Of a stretch of DNA of 64,000 nt, positions 15,310 through 25,428 are shown one piece after another. The translations under genes were made by a program, and so were the position numbers. The stretch comes from Pseudalgibacter alginicilyticus (GTDB taxonomy: Bacteria; Bacteroidota; Bacteroidia; Flavobacteriales; Flavobacteriaceae). The DNA lies in NCBI RefSeq assembly GCF_001310225.1, contig NZ_CP012898.1, positions 558,001 through 622,000 on the forward strand, in the 5' to 3' direction. The notes under the pieces were generated by a model that was not told where the DNA came from, ran no database searches, and saw nothing but the letters and a program-made list of their open reading frames with translations. How positions within the stretch are numbered: position 1 is the stretch's first letter; each line of letters begins with the position of its first letter.

Positions 15310-18093
15310 ATGAGCACAAGTCTTTCTGATGTAAACCCAAAACAAAATATTATTATTAAAGGTGCTAAATTGCACAATTTAAAAAATATTGATGTTGTCA
15401 TACCTAGAAACAAATTAGTAGTTATTACGGGGTTATCGGGTTCTGGAAAGTCAAGTTTAGCGTTTGATACCTTGTATGCCGAAGGTCAAAGACGTTATGT
15501 AGAAAGTCTTTCTAGTTATGCCAGGCAATTTTTAGGTAGGTTGAATAAACCAAAAGTAGATTATATAAAAGGTATTGCGCCTGCCATTGCTATTGAACAA
15601 AAAGTCAATTCAACCAATCCGCGTTCAACAGTTGGCACAACTACAGAAATTTATGATTATTTAAAATTGCTATTTGCCAGAATAGGAAAAACCTACTCTC
15701 CTGTATCAGGTGTTGAAATAAAAAAAGATACGGTATCAGATGTTGTTAACCATTTAAAAACGTACGTTGTAGGCGAAAAACTGCTTCTGCTCGCTCCTAT
15801 TTATTTAGAAGAAGGCCGAACCCTAGAAGACAAATTAAAAACACTTCACAAACAAGGTTATGCCAGAATTAAGATAGATAACACTGTTTTGAGAATAGAT
15901 GAATTAGAAAACTATCAAACTATAAACAAGGTGTTTTTAGTAGTTGATAGAATCATTATTAAAGATGAAGAAGATTTTCACAATAGATTAGCAGACGCTA
16001 TACAAATTGCTTTTTTTGAAGGCAAAGGCCAATGTATTATAGAAACTTTAAAAGATAATAATACACATCATTTTAGTAACAAATTTGAAGCTGATGGTAT
16101 TAGTTTTTTAGAGCCAAATGTTCATTTGTTTAGTTTTAATAATCCATATGGTGCTTGCCCAAAATGTGAAGGCTATGGTGATATTATTGGTATTGATGAG
16201 GATTTAGTAATTCCTAATACGGCTCTTTCGGTTTATGAAAATGCTATTTTTCCCTGGCGTGGTGAAAGCATGAGTTGGTATCGAGATCAATTAGTAAACA
16301 ATTCTCATAAGTTTAATTTCCCAATACACAAACCTTATTTTCAATTAAGCAACGAGCAAAAAGAACTTATTTGGACTGGAAACCAGTATTTTGAAGGCTT
16401 AAATTCTTTTTTTGCTGAATTAGAATCTAAGGCTTATAAAATCCAAAATCGTGTCATGCTCTCGCGCTACCGAGGAAAGACAAAATGTAAAACCTGTAGT
16501 GGAAAACGACTTCGTCCCGAAGCCAATTACGTAAAAATTTCAGGGGTCACTATTACAGATTTGGTTGAAATGCCGTTAAATAAATTAGCGAACTTTTTTA
16601 AGCAATTAGAATTAGGTGATAACGACGCTAAGATAGCTGATAGATTACTAAAGGAAATAACAAATAGGTTGTCTTTTTTAGCAAATGTTGGATTAGATTA
16701 TTTAACCTTAAACAGAAAATCGAATACCCTTTCTGGAGGCGAAAGCCAGCGCATTAATTTAGCAACTTCTTTAGGTAGTAGCTTGGTGGGCTCCATGTAT
16801 ATATTAGACGAACCTAGCATTGGTTTACATCCAAAAGATACCGAACGCTTAATTCTGGTACTAAAAGCATTACGTGATTTAGGAAACACCGTAATTGTGG
16901 TAGAACATGATGAAGATATCATGATTGCTGCCGACAATATAATAGATATTGGACCTGAAGCTGGTACTTTTGGCGGTCATGTAGTTGCAAATGGCACTTT
17001 TAAAAACATTTTAGATTCCGAATCTTTAACAGCAAAATACCTAAACGAAACTTTAAAAATTGAAGTTCCTAAAAAACGAAGAACCTCAAAGTATTACATT
17101 AATATTGTTGGTGCTCGAGAAAATAATTTAAAAAATATTGAGGCACATTTTCCTCTTAATATGCTAACAGTTATTACCGGGGTTTCTGGAAGTGGAAAAA
17201 GCACCTTAGTTAAAAAAATATTATATCCTGCTTTACAAAAAAAAATAACCGATTTTAGTGATAAACCTGGGCAATTTTCAAATTTAGAAGGACATTTTAG
17301 TAATATTAAACACATTGAATTTGTTGACCAAAACCCTATAGGACGTTCTTCACGTTCTAATCCTGTAACTTATATAAAAGCCTATGACGATATTAGGGCT
17401 CTATTTTCTAAACAGAAATTAAGCGCCATTCGCAACTACCAACCAAAGCACTTTTCTTTCAATGTAGATGGCGGTCGTTGTGAGACTTGTAAAGGCGAAG
17501 GTGAAGTAACTATTGAAATGCAATTTATGGCGGATGTGCATTTAGAATGTGAAACTTGTAAAGGAAAACGGTTTAAAAAAGAAGTACTTGAAGTTACTTT
17601 TGGAGATAAAAACATTGATGATATTTTGAATTTAACCATTGATGATGCTATTACTTTTTTTGGAGCACGAAATCAAACGAAAATAAAAGACAAACTACAA
17701 CCACTACAAGATGTTGGTTTAGGATATGTAACCCTTGGGCAAAGCTCGTCTACACTTTCTGGTGGTGAAGCACAACGCATTAAATTAGCTACCTTTTTAG
17801 GGAAAGGAAATAACAAAGAAAAAGCGCTTTTTATATTTGACGAACCAACAACAGGCTTACACTTTCATGATATTCAAAAATTATTAGCATCGTTTAATGC
17901 TCTTATTGAAAAAGGCCATTCCATCATTGTGGTAGAACATAATTTAGAACTGATAAAATGTGCCGACTATATTATAGACTTAGGTCCTGAAGGCGGTGAA
18001 AATGGCGGTCATATTGTGGCTTCTGGCACTCCTGAAGAGATTACGAAAGTAAAAACATCAGTTACAGGAAAATATTTAAAAGAGAAACTCTAA
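15310..18093 (+). CDS. uvrA: excinuclease ABC subunit A
   Basis: A 927-residue DNA damage sensor of nucleotide excision repair. Both ABC modules are complete: Walker A GLSGSGKSS (41-49) and GVSGSGKST (about 622-630), with signature motifs LSGGESQRINLA and LSGGEAQRIKLA. Zinc-finger cysteines are present in CPKCEGYG/CKTCSGKR and in CETCKGEGE/CETCKGKRF. The length is normal. It stands alone between the divergent sigma factor gene and convergent putA. No SOS box is evident in the short leader. Confidence 0.97.
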   Translation: MSTSLSDVNPKQNIIIKGAKLHNLKNIDVVIPRNKLVVITGLSGSGKSSLAFDTLYAEGQRRYVESLSSYARQFLGRLNKPKVDYIKGIAPAIAIEQKVNSTNPRSTVGTTTEIYDYLKLLFARIGKTYSPVSGVEIKKDTVSDVVNHLKTYVVGEKLLLLAPIYLEEGRTLEDKLKTLHKQGYARIKIDNTVLRIDELENYQTINKVFLVVDRIIIKDEEDFHNRLADAIQIAFFEGKGQCIIETLKDNNTHHFSNKFEADGISFLEPNVHLFSFNNPYGACPKCEGYGDIIGIDEDLVIPNTALSVYENAIFPWRGESMSWYRDQLVNNSHKFNFPIHKPYFQLSNEQKELIWTGNQYFEGLNSFFAELESKAYKIQNRVMLSRYRGKTKCKTCSGKRLRPEANYVKISGVTITDLVEMPLNKLANFFKQLELGDNDAKIADRLLKEITNRLSFLANVGLDYLTLNRKSNTLSGGESQRINLATSLGSSLVGSMYILDEPSIGLHPKDTERLILVLKALRDLGNTVIVVEHDEDIMIAADNIIDIGPEAGTFGGHVVANGTFKNILDSESLTAKYLNETLKIEVPKKRRTSKYYINIVGARENNLKNIEAHFPLNMLTVITGVSGSGKSTLVKKILYPALQKKITDFSDKPGQFSNLEGHFSNIKHIEFVDQNPIGRSSRSNPVTYIKAYDDIRALFSKQKLSAIRNYQPKHFSFNVDGGRCETCKGEGEVTIEMQFMADVHLECETCKGKRFKKEVLEVTFGDKNIDDILNLTIDDAITFFGARNQTKIKDKLQPLQDVGLGYVTLGQSSSTLSGGEAQRIKLATFLGKGNNKEKALFIFDEPTTGLHFHDIQKLLASFNALIEKGHSIIVVEHNLELIKCADYIIDLGPEGGENGGHIVASGTPEEITKVKTSVTGKYLKEKL

Positions 18094-18139
18094 ATTTTCA
18101 ATCAATAAGATCGTCTTTGGTATTGATTCAGTACAAAGC

Positions 18140-18185
18140 GAAGAATCTCAAAAAATTAAAATACTAAAGTTTCATGAGATTCTTC
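18140..18185. terminator. hairpin between convergent uvrA and putA
   Basis: GAAGAATCTCA and TGAGATTCTTC form a perfect 11-base stem with a 24-base loop. The T-run that should follow is poor on both strands, so this is a likely but not classic terminator. Confidence 0.45.
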
Positions 18186-18211
18186 ATTGTTTCAACATAT
18201 ATTTAATTGAA

Positions 18212-21200
18212 TTATGAAACAAACTCCACGCCCATCAAATTCCCATAACGGTGATAATTAATTGATCTGTTCTGTTCTGTCAAATAATTAAGCAATTCAT
18301 ACCTCCCATAATTACTTGGTTTTTCACCATAAACATGAATATTTTTTTCATGGCACATTTTCAAAAATTGCACGTCTATTCTTTCGTAATTTAAAACACG
18401 AAGCCTATTCTGGTGGCTGATTTTTGATTTTAGCTCAGACCAGTTACTTATTAAATTAAAGTTTGAAACATCTGTACACGCTTCAACCCCGTAAAATGTA
18501 ATAGAAACTTTCAAAATATTAGCTGCTATTATCACTTTTTCAATATCATTTTTTAAAACTTTATTATCTATACAAACAATAATTTCTTTAGGTTTTAAAT
18601 ACACATTAATATTATGCTGCCCCCTCAATTTTACATAATCTATGGCTTTTGAAAAATGGGTATTATATGCGTTTTGATATACTTCTTTTATTTCTTTTGA
18701 AGTCAAATCCTTTTCTTTTTTATTTAAAAATTGCAATACATAATTAGGTCCTCCAGCTTTCATTCCAAACCCAAAACACGAAGCTTTCATGCCTCCAAAT
18801 GGTTGACGCTGTACAATAGCTCCTGTTGTTGACCTATTGGCATACAAATTACCTGCTTTAATACTATTCAACCAATAATCTACCTCATTAGTATCTAAGC
18901 TTTCAATACCACTTGTTAATCCATAGTCTAAATTGTCAACCAATGATATAGCATGATCAAGGTTTTTAGCTTTCATTACACACAAAATGGGTCCAAAAAG
19001 TTCGTTGTTATACTCGTAATTTTCGTAAGAAATACCCCATTTAATACCGGGAGACAAGAAGAAATCACCATCTAATTTTGGTTTTAAAAGCCATTCACTA
19101 TCAGTAGTGTTATCTAAAACACGTTTAAGTTTATCATTTATTTTAACAGCTAATGGTCCTATTTCAGTGTTAAAAACCCATGGATTCCCATGTACTTTAC
19201 TTTCTGCGGCATCTTTTAATAAGTTCTTAAAATGAAGATCATTAAACACCTCTTCTTCAAGTATTAATAAAGATGTAGCAGAGCATTTTTGACCAGCATT
19301 TCCAAAAGCAGATTGTACCACATTTTTAATAGCCTGCTCTTTATCTGCCAATGCCGTTATGATGGTAGCATTTTTACCTCCCGTTTCAGCATAAAGTTTC
19401 AGTTTGGGTGTTCTTTCCAATAAAAATTTAGCAGTAGCAGTTCCACCTGTTAAAATAACAGCATCAAATACAGAGTCGTCTGTTAAAAAAGAATCTAAGG
19501 TATCTTCATTGGCAGGCAAAAAAGCAAAGGCGCTTTTTGGAATGCCCACATCCCATAAAGTTTTAGCTATTAAATATCCACAAGCTGCTGCATTTTGCGA
19601 AGGCTTTAAAATAACGCGTTTTCCTGCCGCTAACGATGCTAATACACCTCCAATTGGAATGGCTATTGGAAAATTCCATGGCGACAATACCAGATTAATA
19701 CCACCTGACATACTTATTATACCTTCCGAATTAAATACATCCAATGCACTTTGTGCATAGTAATTAGCAAAGTCTATAGCTTCAGAAACTTCTACATCAA
19801 CTTCTGCTATTGTTTTTCCTAATTCAGCCACTGCTACTCCTATCAAATCAGCGCGATTTTTTTCCATTTGTACCGCGGCTGCTCTCAGTAATTTTGCACG
19901 CTTTTCAATTGAGTAATCAGTCCATTCTGAATCTGATCCTATAACTTTTTGATAATCTTCAATATCAGCAAGTTCATATTTCCATGGATGAACGCCATCC
20001 CAGGCCTCTAAAGCTATTAAAGTTCTGTTTTTTTCAGGCAAATTAGCCACAACAGGTATTTTGCTTCCTAAAATATCAATAGGCGACTTCCAACGCTTTT
20101 TTATATCATCGAGCCAATTTCTATTTGCAAGTAATACCCAATCAGTATTTGCAACATTAGCAAACTCCATTTGAGTTTTTGGTAATTCTGACGCCCTATT
20201 TTGCAATCTATTTTGCATGTCTTGTACCGTGTCAATACGTTTAACACTTTTTATAAACTGCCGCGTTAATTCATTCCATTTATCAGAATCTAATTTCAAC
20301 TGAAAGCCTTCTTTTAAAAAATTCCCACTTTGAGTCCCTTCATCCAATCGGCGAACCAAATATGCAATGGCACTATTGTAATTCTCTTGCTTAACAATAG
20401 GCGTGTAAAGCAAAAGTTTAACGTTTTGTTTTAAGAGTTCATGAACCGTTGCATTTGCCATACCTTCAAGCATTTCAAAATCCACATATCTTTCAATTTT
20501 ATGTTCTTTTACAAGTTGTAAACCAAACGCTAAATCAAAAACATTGTGTGATGCAATACCAACATTTAAAGCAGAAGCAGATTCTTTAGTTAGCATTTGA
20601 AGCAACATTTTTTTAAAATTAGCATCAGTATCTAATTTTGAATTATATGTTACAAGAGGCCAATCTTCAAGAGAAGCTTCTGTTTTTTCCATTTCAAGAT
20701 TTGCGCCTTTAACCAGCCTTACTTTTATTGGACTTCCTCCATTATTTACGCGAGAAATAGCCCATTGCTGAAGTCTTAATAACGCCTGAAAAGAATCAGG
20801 CAAATACGCTTGCAGCACAATTCCCATTCTTAAATTTTTAAACTGCGGCAAATCCAATGTTTTCATGAAAGAGGAAAGTGTAATTTCTAAATCACGATAT
20901 TCTTCCATATCTAAATTAACAAACTTTAACCGACCCGTTTCTTTTTGTATTTTTATAACTTCAGAATAAATAACTGAAAGTTTTTCAACCAGGATCTCAA
21001 CAGTTTCATTAAATGCTATGGGTTTTATTTGAGATGAAATGGTTGATGCTTTTATAGAAATATAATCCACCTCATTTTGATTAAGCAACAAACAGTAGTT
21101 TTCAATTCTTATAGCTGCCTCTTCTTCCCCTATAAGTGCCTCACCAATTAAATTAACATTTAGCACAACACCGTCTTCCTTTCTTTTGGTTACATGATTT

Positions 21201-21589
21201 TTAAATTTAGAATCATTTACAAAAAATAAAATTGGTTTTGTTACACTTTTAATTTGATTAAGCATCAATGGAATACTTACAAAAGGTATTTTGTTTCCAA
21301 TAAATCTATATAATTTAATCAGAATTTTTTCTGTATGACTAAAAATAGCCAAGGATTCTTCATTCGAGTTTAAAAGATTGGTAATATATTTTGAAATTCT
21401 ATTATAATCAGAAGAACGAAAAGCTGTATCCATCATCCTAATTAAAAAGGTCTTTGATTTAGGTTTTTCTATTATTGGACCTATCCGTTTTGAAAAAAGA
21501 TTAGGTCTTGCTTTTTGCTGGGGTTCTTGTAATTTTCTCGCAAGATTTAGTATTTCTTGTAATTGTTTTTTTGTGATGTGTTTTGTCAT
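18212..21589 (-). CDS. putA: bifunctional proline dehydrogenase / L-glutamate gamma-semialdehyde dehydrogenase
   Basis: A 1125-residue PutA that oxidises proline to glutamate. The N-terminal half is the FAD-dependent proline dehydrogenase barrel (KVRLVKGANLEMEK, YTPIVKQENYNSAIAYLVRRLDEG). The middle is the aldehyde dehydrogenase with LSPWNFP, catalytic Glu in AETGGKNA and the nucleophile Cys near residue 770 in GNAGQKCSATS. There is no N-terminal ribbon-helix-helix, so it does not regulate itself as in E. coli. The frame extends to a TTG at 21598, but the ATG at 21589 (MTKHITKKQL) is preferred. About 130 residues after the dehydrogenase form a C-terminal tail. Confidence 0.95.
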   Translation of the reverse strand: MTKHITKKQLQEILNLARKLQEPQQKARPNLFSKRIGPIIEKPKSKTFLIRMMDTAFRSSDYNRISKYITNLLNSNEESLAIFSHTEKILIKLYRFIGNKIPFVSIPLMLNQIKSVTKPILFFVNDSKFKNHVTKRKEDGVVLNVNLIGEALIGEEEAAIRIENYCLLLNQNEVDYISIKASTISSQIKPIAFNETVEILVEKLSVIYSEVIKIQKETGRLKFVNLDMEEYRDLEITLSSFMKTLDLPQFKNLRMGIVLQAYLPDSFQALLRLQQWAISRVNNGGSPIKVRLVKGANLEMEKTEASLEDWPLVTYNSKLDTDANFKKMLLQMLTKESASALNVGIASHNVFDLAFGLQLVKEHKIERYVDFEMLEGMANATVHELLKQNVKLLLYTPIVKQENYNSAIAYLVRRLDEGTQSGNFLKEGFQLKLDSDKWNELTRQFIKSVKRIDTVQDMQNRLQNRASELPKTQMEFANVANTDWVLLANRNWLDDIKKRWKSPIDILGSKIPVVANLPEKNRTLIALEAWDGVHPWKYELADIEDYQKVIGSDSEWTDYSIEKRAKLLRAAAVQMEKNRADLIGVAVAELGKTIAEVDVEVSEAIDFANYYAQSALDVFNSEGIISMSGGINLVLSPWNFPIAIPIGGVLASLAAGKRVILKPSQNAAACGYLIAKTLWDVGIPKSAFAFLPANEDTLDSFLTDDSVFDAVILTGGTATAKFLLERTPKLKLYAETGGKNATIITALADKEQAIKNVVQSAFGNAGQKCSATSLLILEEEVFNDLHFKNLLKDAAESKVHGNPWVFNTEIGPLAVKINDKLKRVLDNTTDSEWLLKPKLDGDFFLSPGIKWGISYENYEYNNELFGPILCVMKAKNLDHAISLVDNLDYGLTSGIESLDTNEVDYWLNSIKAGNLYANRSTTGAIVQRQPFGGMKASCFGFGMKAGGPNYVLQFLNKKEKDLTSKEIKEVYQNAYNTHFSKAIDYVKLRGQHNINVYLKPKEIIVCIDNKVLKNDIEKVIIAANILKVSITFYGVEACTDVSNFNLISNWSELKSKISHQNRLRVLNYERIDVQFLKMCHEKNIHVYGEKPSNYGRYELLNYLTEQNRSINYHRYGNLMGVEFVS

Positions 21590-21913
21590 ATATCTCAATA
21601 TAATTTATAATATGAAGTTACCAAAAAACAACCTAACATTTAACAAAAATTATAGTATATCTTTAAATTACAATCGATCAAATTACTATATCAATAAAAG
21701 AGTGAATTTTTATAAGTGTCAATATAAAAAACGGCTATTGTATTTATGTTTGAATTGAATGATTTAAAATCTAATTGAAAAAATATCTACCACATCTATA
21801 ACAGTGTTTTTATTTAAATCCTATACTTCAATAAGCATCCCCTATACGTGCAATTTTATTTTTTGGCACGCTGTTTGTAATTACGTAATTATAACACATT
21901 AAAATTTACAATT
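21590..21913. other. intergenic region between putA and the secreted low-complexity protein
   Basis: These 324 bases are very AT-rich. The left part must hold the putA promoter on the - strand, though no clear box is seen. The right end holds the sigma-54-like element described separately. A 61-codon frame across the putA start (21573-21758) shows no sign of being a gene. Confidence 0.5.
21864..21879 (+). promoter_or_regulatory. sigma-54 (RpoN)-like -24/-12 promoter
   Basis: TGGCACGCTGTTTGTA matches the RpoN consensus TGGCACG-N4-TTGCA with one change (TTGTA). The GG pair (21865-21866) and the -12 pair (21877-21878, GT instead of GC) have exactly the required spacing. A start site about 12 bases on would leave a leader of some 24 bases before the ATG at 21914. 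Confidence 0.6.
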
Positions 21914-23032
21914 ATGAAAAAATATATATTCTTATTAGCTGGTATTCTCCTAACAGGAATTACGGTTAATGCCGAAACAAACGATACTGAACACATAATT
22001 AATGACAACAGAGGATATGGCAATTCATTTATTTTTGTTGAAGGAGGAATAGAATTTTCTGTATTTAGAGATGGTCATTTCGATTTTAATATATTAGGCA
22101 GTAACTCGCATTTAAATGTATCTATTGGTTCGCCTCATGTAAATATTAGTTTTAACTCTGGCTATGATTATAACGGCTACATACAATATGATGAGTATGG
22201 CGCTATCATTCAAATAGAAAATACACCTATTTATTATGATTGTTATGGGCGCATTAGCCGAGCTGGATCTGTAAATATTTATTACAATAGTCATGGACAT
22301 GTATCACGTGTAGGTGGATTATACGTACATTACAACAGATATAATACCTTTTCACACTATACAGGTTATATAAATGTACATAACAGATATTATGTTTACA
22401 GACCATGGCACACCTATTATAGAATTCCATCATATAATTACCGCGTTGTGTACAACAGACCATACAGACAGCACTATAAACCTATCAGATATACCTATAC
22501 AAGACCTTTTTATAACAATAGAAGACCATCAACATCTGTTGCTACCAGACGTGGAACAACCATTATTAGAAACAGGAGTTACGCCACTGTACATAGACAT
22601 AATAATACTTCTAACATAAGATATTCGAAATCAAACATCAATCGCAACTCGCAAAAAAGCAACAATTACGTTATAAACTCACAACGTACAAACCGAGATA
22701 ATAATAGAAACATTAAAAACAATCGTTATGAAAGCACACGCAATTATAGAAGTAGTAGCACACAGCCTAAAACAACTACAAGACACATTATACAATCTAA
22801 CAATAACAAAACCGTTACCAGAACAACAAGTACAAGTCATACCCGTTCGAACCAATCGAGTACACAAAGAAAAACTTCAATAGTCCAAAAACCAAACACG
22901 AGTAATACTCGTACATATACTAAAAGCAAAACAATTACTAAAAACACACCACAAGTAGTATCAAGATCAACACAAAGCAGAAGTCATTCTGGGAATAACA
23001 ATATAAGCACTTCAACAAATAGAAGACGCTAA
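21914..23032 (+). CDS. secreted, basic, low-complexity protein (Tyr/Asn/Arg/Ser/Thr-rich)
   Basis: A 372-residue protein with a Sec signal peptide (MKKYIFLLAGILLTGITVNA, cleavage likely after Ala20). Residues 30-130 form a strand-rich domain with alternating aromatic and polar residues. From about residue 130 the chain is dominated by Tyr, His, Asn and Arg, and from about 200 to the end by Arg, Asn, Ser and Thr, ending TSTNRRR. The mature protein must be strongly positive and largely disordered. No enzyme motif is seen. A periplasmic or surface protein that binds an acidic polymer is one guess. It stands alone behind a sigma-54-like promoter and is closed by a strong terminator. Confidence 0.7.
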   Translation: MKKYIFLLAGILLTGITVNAETNDTEHIINDNRGYGNSFIFVEGGIEFSVFRDGHFDFNILGSNSHLNVSIGSPHVNISFNSGYDYNGYIQYDEYGAIIQIENTPIYYDCYGRISRAGSVNIYYNSHGHVSRVGGLYVHYNRYNTFSHYTGYINVHNRYYVYRPWHTYYRIPSYNYRVVYNRPYRQHYKPIRYTYTRPFYNNRRPSTSVATRRGTTIIRNRSYATVHRHNNTSNIRYSKSNINRNSQKSNNYVINSQRTNRDNNRNIKNNRYESTRNYRSSSTQPKTTTRHIIQSNNNKTVTRTTSTSHTRSNQSSTQRKTSIVQKPNTSNTRTYTKSKTITKNTPQVVSRSTQSRSHSGNNNISTSTNRRR

Positions 23033-23053
23033 CAATTTTGGTTGGTTAGTTGG

Positions 23054-23106
23054 AAAGCCCCGCGACAAGTTTGCCTCAAAGCAACGTCGTGGGGTTTTCT
23101 TTTTTA
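23054..23106 (+). terminator. rho-independent terminator after the low-complexity protein gene
   Basis: AAGCCCCGCGAC and GTCGTGGGGTTT pair over 12 bases with G-T wobbles, followed by a T-rich tail (TTTTCTTTTTT). The G+C content stands out sharply from the surroundings. Confidence 0.85.
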
Positions 23107-23159
23107 TATTCGTTTCTATTTCTAAACATCAAGCAAGGTCAGTTTTTCATTAGATTGTT

Positions 23160-23167
23160 TAACTTTG
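23160..23167 (+). promoter_or_regulatory. -7 box of the mutS2 promoter (TAACTTTG)
   Basis: Exact TAnnTTTG match 19 bases before the mutS2 start, giving a leader of about a dozen bases. The -33 element is weak. Confidence 0.5.
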
Positions 23168-23186
23168 CATTCTCATAAATTTAAGA

Positions 23187-25355
23187 ATGATACACATTCA
23201 CGAAAAAACATTACAAGATTTAGAATTTTTCACAGTTTTACAACAAGTTAGCGAGCATTGTATTACACCTTTAGGAAACGAAAAAACTCTAAAAATTTCG
23301 CCTTATAAAACTAAAGAGGACTTACTAAATGCCTTACTATTAACCAGTGAGTACCTATCATCTTTTTACAATGACAACCGCATACCTAATCATGGGTTTG
23401 ATGCGATAAGCAAAGAATTAAACCTTTTACGTATTGAGAACACTTATTTGGATATTCACGGTTTTAAAAAAATTGTAGCACTTTCATTGACAACCAATGA
23501 AATAGTTGTGTTTATCCAAAAATTCAAAGAGTATTATCCCACACTTAACACATTTGCTTCACATATTGAAGTTACTAAGGTTATTATTGAAAAAGTAGAT
23601 GCCAATATTGACCGCTTTGGTGATATAAAAGACAATGCGTCTGAGTTATTATTTGATTTACGGCAATCTATAAATAGCATCAAAGGAAAAATAAATCAAA
23701 GTTTTGCAACCGCACTTCACACATATCACAATTTAGACTATTTAGATGACATTCGAGAATCAGTGGTAGAGAACAAACGTGTTTTAGCCGTTAAAGCCAT
23801 GTACCGACGCAAAGTTAAAGGTGCTATTATGGGTGGAAGTAAAACGGGCAGCATTGTTTATATAGAGCCTGAAACTACGCTTCAACACACACGTGAACTT
23901 AATAATTTAGAATATGAAGAACAAGAAGAAATTGTTAGAATTCTTAAAGAAATAACTAATTATATTCGTCCGTTTTCAGGATTATTAAAAGATTCTCAAG
24001 ATTTTTTAATTAACATAGATCTTATTTCCGCAAAAGCGAAATACGCCAAATCCATGAATGCCATTCTTCCTGAAATTTCAGAAGATAAAAGCATGTTTTT
24101 ACGAGATGCCTATCACCCACTCCTCTACTTAAACAATTTAAAGAAAAAAACAACAACCTTTCCTCAAACTATAGAATTAAAACAAGATAGTCGTATAATT
24201 GTTATTTCTGGCCCCAATGCTGGTGGAAAGAGTATTACTTTAAAAACGGTTGGATTATTGCAAGTCATGTTACAAAGTGGCTTATTAATTCCTGTACACG
24301 AACGCAGCAAGGTTTGTTTGTTTGATAGGGTTTTAAGTGATATCGGTGACAATCAATCTATAGAAAATCACCTAAGCACCTATAGCTACCGTTTAAAACA
24401 GATGAATTATTTCTTAAAAAAATGCAATAAAAACACACTGTTTTTGATTGATGAATTTGGCACAGGAAGTGACCCTGAATTAGGTGGTGCATTGGCAGAG
24501 ACTTTCTTAGAAGAATTTTATCATCGAGAAGCTTTTGGAATCATAACCACCCATTATTCCAACTTAAAAATCTTAGCCAATGAAATGCCACACATGCTTA
24601 ATGCCAATATGCTTTTTGATGAACGTACTTTAGAGCCCCTTTTTAAACTTGTAATTGGTCAAGCTGGTAGCAGTTTTACTTTTGAAGTTGCACAAAAAAA
24701 TGGCATACCTTATAGTTTAATAAACCGTGCTAAAAAGAAAATTGAACGCAGTAAAGTACGTTTTGATGCTACAATAGCAAAACTTCAAAAAGAACGTTCT
24801 AAACTTGAAAAAACAGGACAATCATTAAAGCTTAACGAAAAGAAAAAGATTGAAGAAGCTGATAAACTCGAAGAAATTAATGCACGGATTCAGAAGAAAT
24901 TAGAAAGTTATCAAGAATTATATGATAGTAATCAACGCCTCATATATTTAGGTCAAAAAATAAATGATCTAGCTGAAAAATATTTTAACAATAAGCAAAA
25001 AAAAGAATTGATGGGTGAACTCTTCAAGGTTGTTCAAATTGAAAATTCAAAACGCAAAAGAGTTTCAGTAAAAGAAAAAAAGTTAGTAAAAGCTAAAGAA
25101 ACTAAAGTAAAGCAAGAAGTAGAAAAGAAAGTTGAGCTTATTCGAAAAAAGAAAAAAGAAGCCAAAAAACAAGCTGTTAAACCCCCAAAACCAAAACCCA
25201 TTTTAAAAGTTGGAGATAGGGTTAGAATGGAAGATGGTAGAGCTATAGGAAGCATTGATAAAATTGAAAAGAACAAAGCCGTGGTAAACTATGGTATTTT
25301 TACGACTAATGTCAGTATGGATCAATTGGAATTGGTAGAGGCTATAAAGAAATAG
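23187..25355 (+). CDS. MutS2-like ATPase without the Smr nuclease domain
   Basis: A 722-residue MutS2-family protein. The clamp/core domain comes first (residues 1-300), then the MutS ATPase with Walker A GPNAGGKSITLK (about 342-353), Walker B LFLIDEFGTGSDP and the TTHYSNLK segment. A long charged coiled coil follows (about 515-680, with KKxEEA and KKKKEAKKQA runs), then a KOW-like strand segment VGDRVRMEDGRAIGSI. It ends there: the Smr endonuclease domain that completes Bacillus MutS2 is missing. It probably acts on branched DNA or stalled ribosomes, as reported for the family, rather than in classical mismatch repair. Confidence 0.88.
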   Translation: MIHIHEKTLQDLEFFTVLQQVSEHCITPLGNEKTLKISPYKTKEDLLNALLLTSEYLSSFYNDNRIPNHGFDAISKELNLLRIENTYLDIHGFKKIVALSLTTNEIVVFIQKFKEYYPTLNTFASHIEVTKVIIEKVDANIDRFGDIKDNASELLFDLRQSINSIKGKINQSFATALHTYHNLDYLDDIRESVVENKRVLAVKAMYRRKVKGAIMGGSKTGSIVYIEPETTLQHTRELNNLEYEEQEEIVRILKEITNYIRPFSGLLKDSQDFLINIDLISAKAKYAKSMNAILPEISEDKSMFLRDAYHPLLYLNNLKKKTTTFPQTIELKQDSRIIVISGPNAGGKSITLKTVGLLQVMLQSGLLIPVHERSKVCLFDRVLSDIGDNQSIENHLSTYSYRLKQMNYFLKKCNKNTLFLIDEFGTGSDPELGGALAETFLEEFYHREAFGIITTHYSNLKILANEMPHMLNANMLFDERTLEPLFKLVIGQAGSSFTFEVAQKNGIPYSLINRAKKKIERSKVRFDATIAKLQKERSKLEKTGQSLKLNEKKKIEEADKLEEINARIQKKLESYQELYDSNQRLIYLGQKINDLAEKYFNNKQKKELMGELFKVVQIENSKRKRVSVKEKKLVKAKETKVKQEVEKKVELIRKKKKEAKKQAVKPPKPKPILKVGDRVRMEDGRAIGSIDKIEKNKAVVNYGIFTTNVSMDQLELVEAIKK

Positions 25356-25428
25356 TAACCAACACCAAGAAGTTGTTGGACCTACAACTTTAGGTGCCAG
25401 TTGCTAAACTATATTTTATCAATAAATA

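Noticed and set aside
21573-21758. 61-codon + strand frame across the putA start
   Set aside because: Overlaps the putA N terminus and lacks any protein-like feature.
22112-22867. Several open frames on both strands inside the low-complexity protein gene
   Set aside because: They arise from the repetitive codon pattern of the real gene; only the + strand frame has a signal peptide and promoter.
22700-23032. Repeated codons in the Arg/Asn/Ser-rich tail as a CRISPR array or satellite repeat
   Set aside because: No regular unit or spacing; the similarity is only in amino-acid composition.
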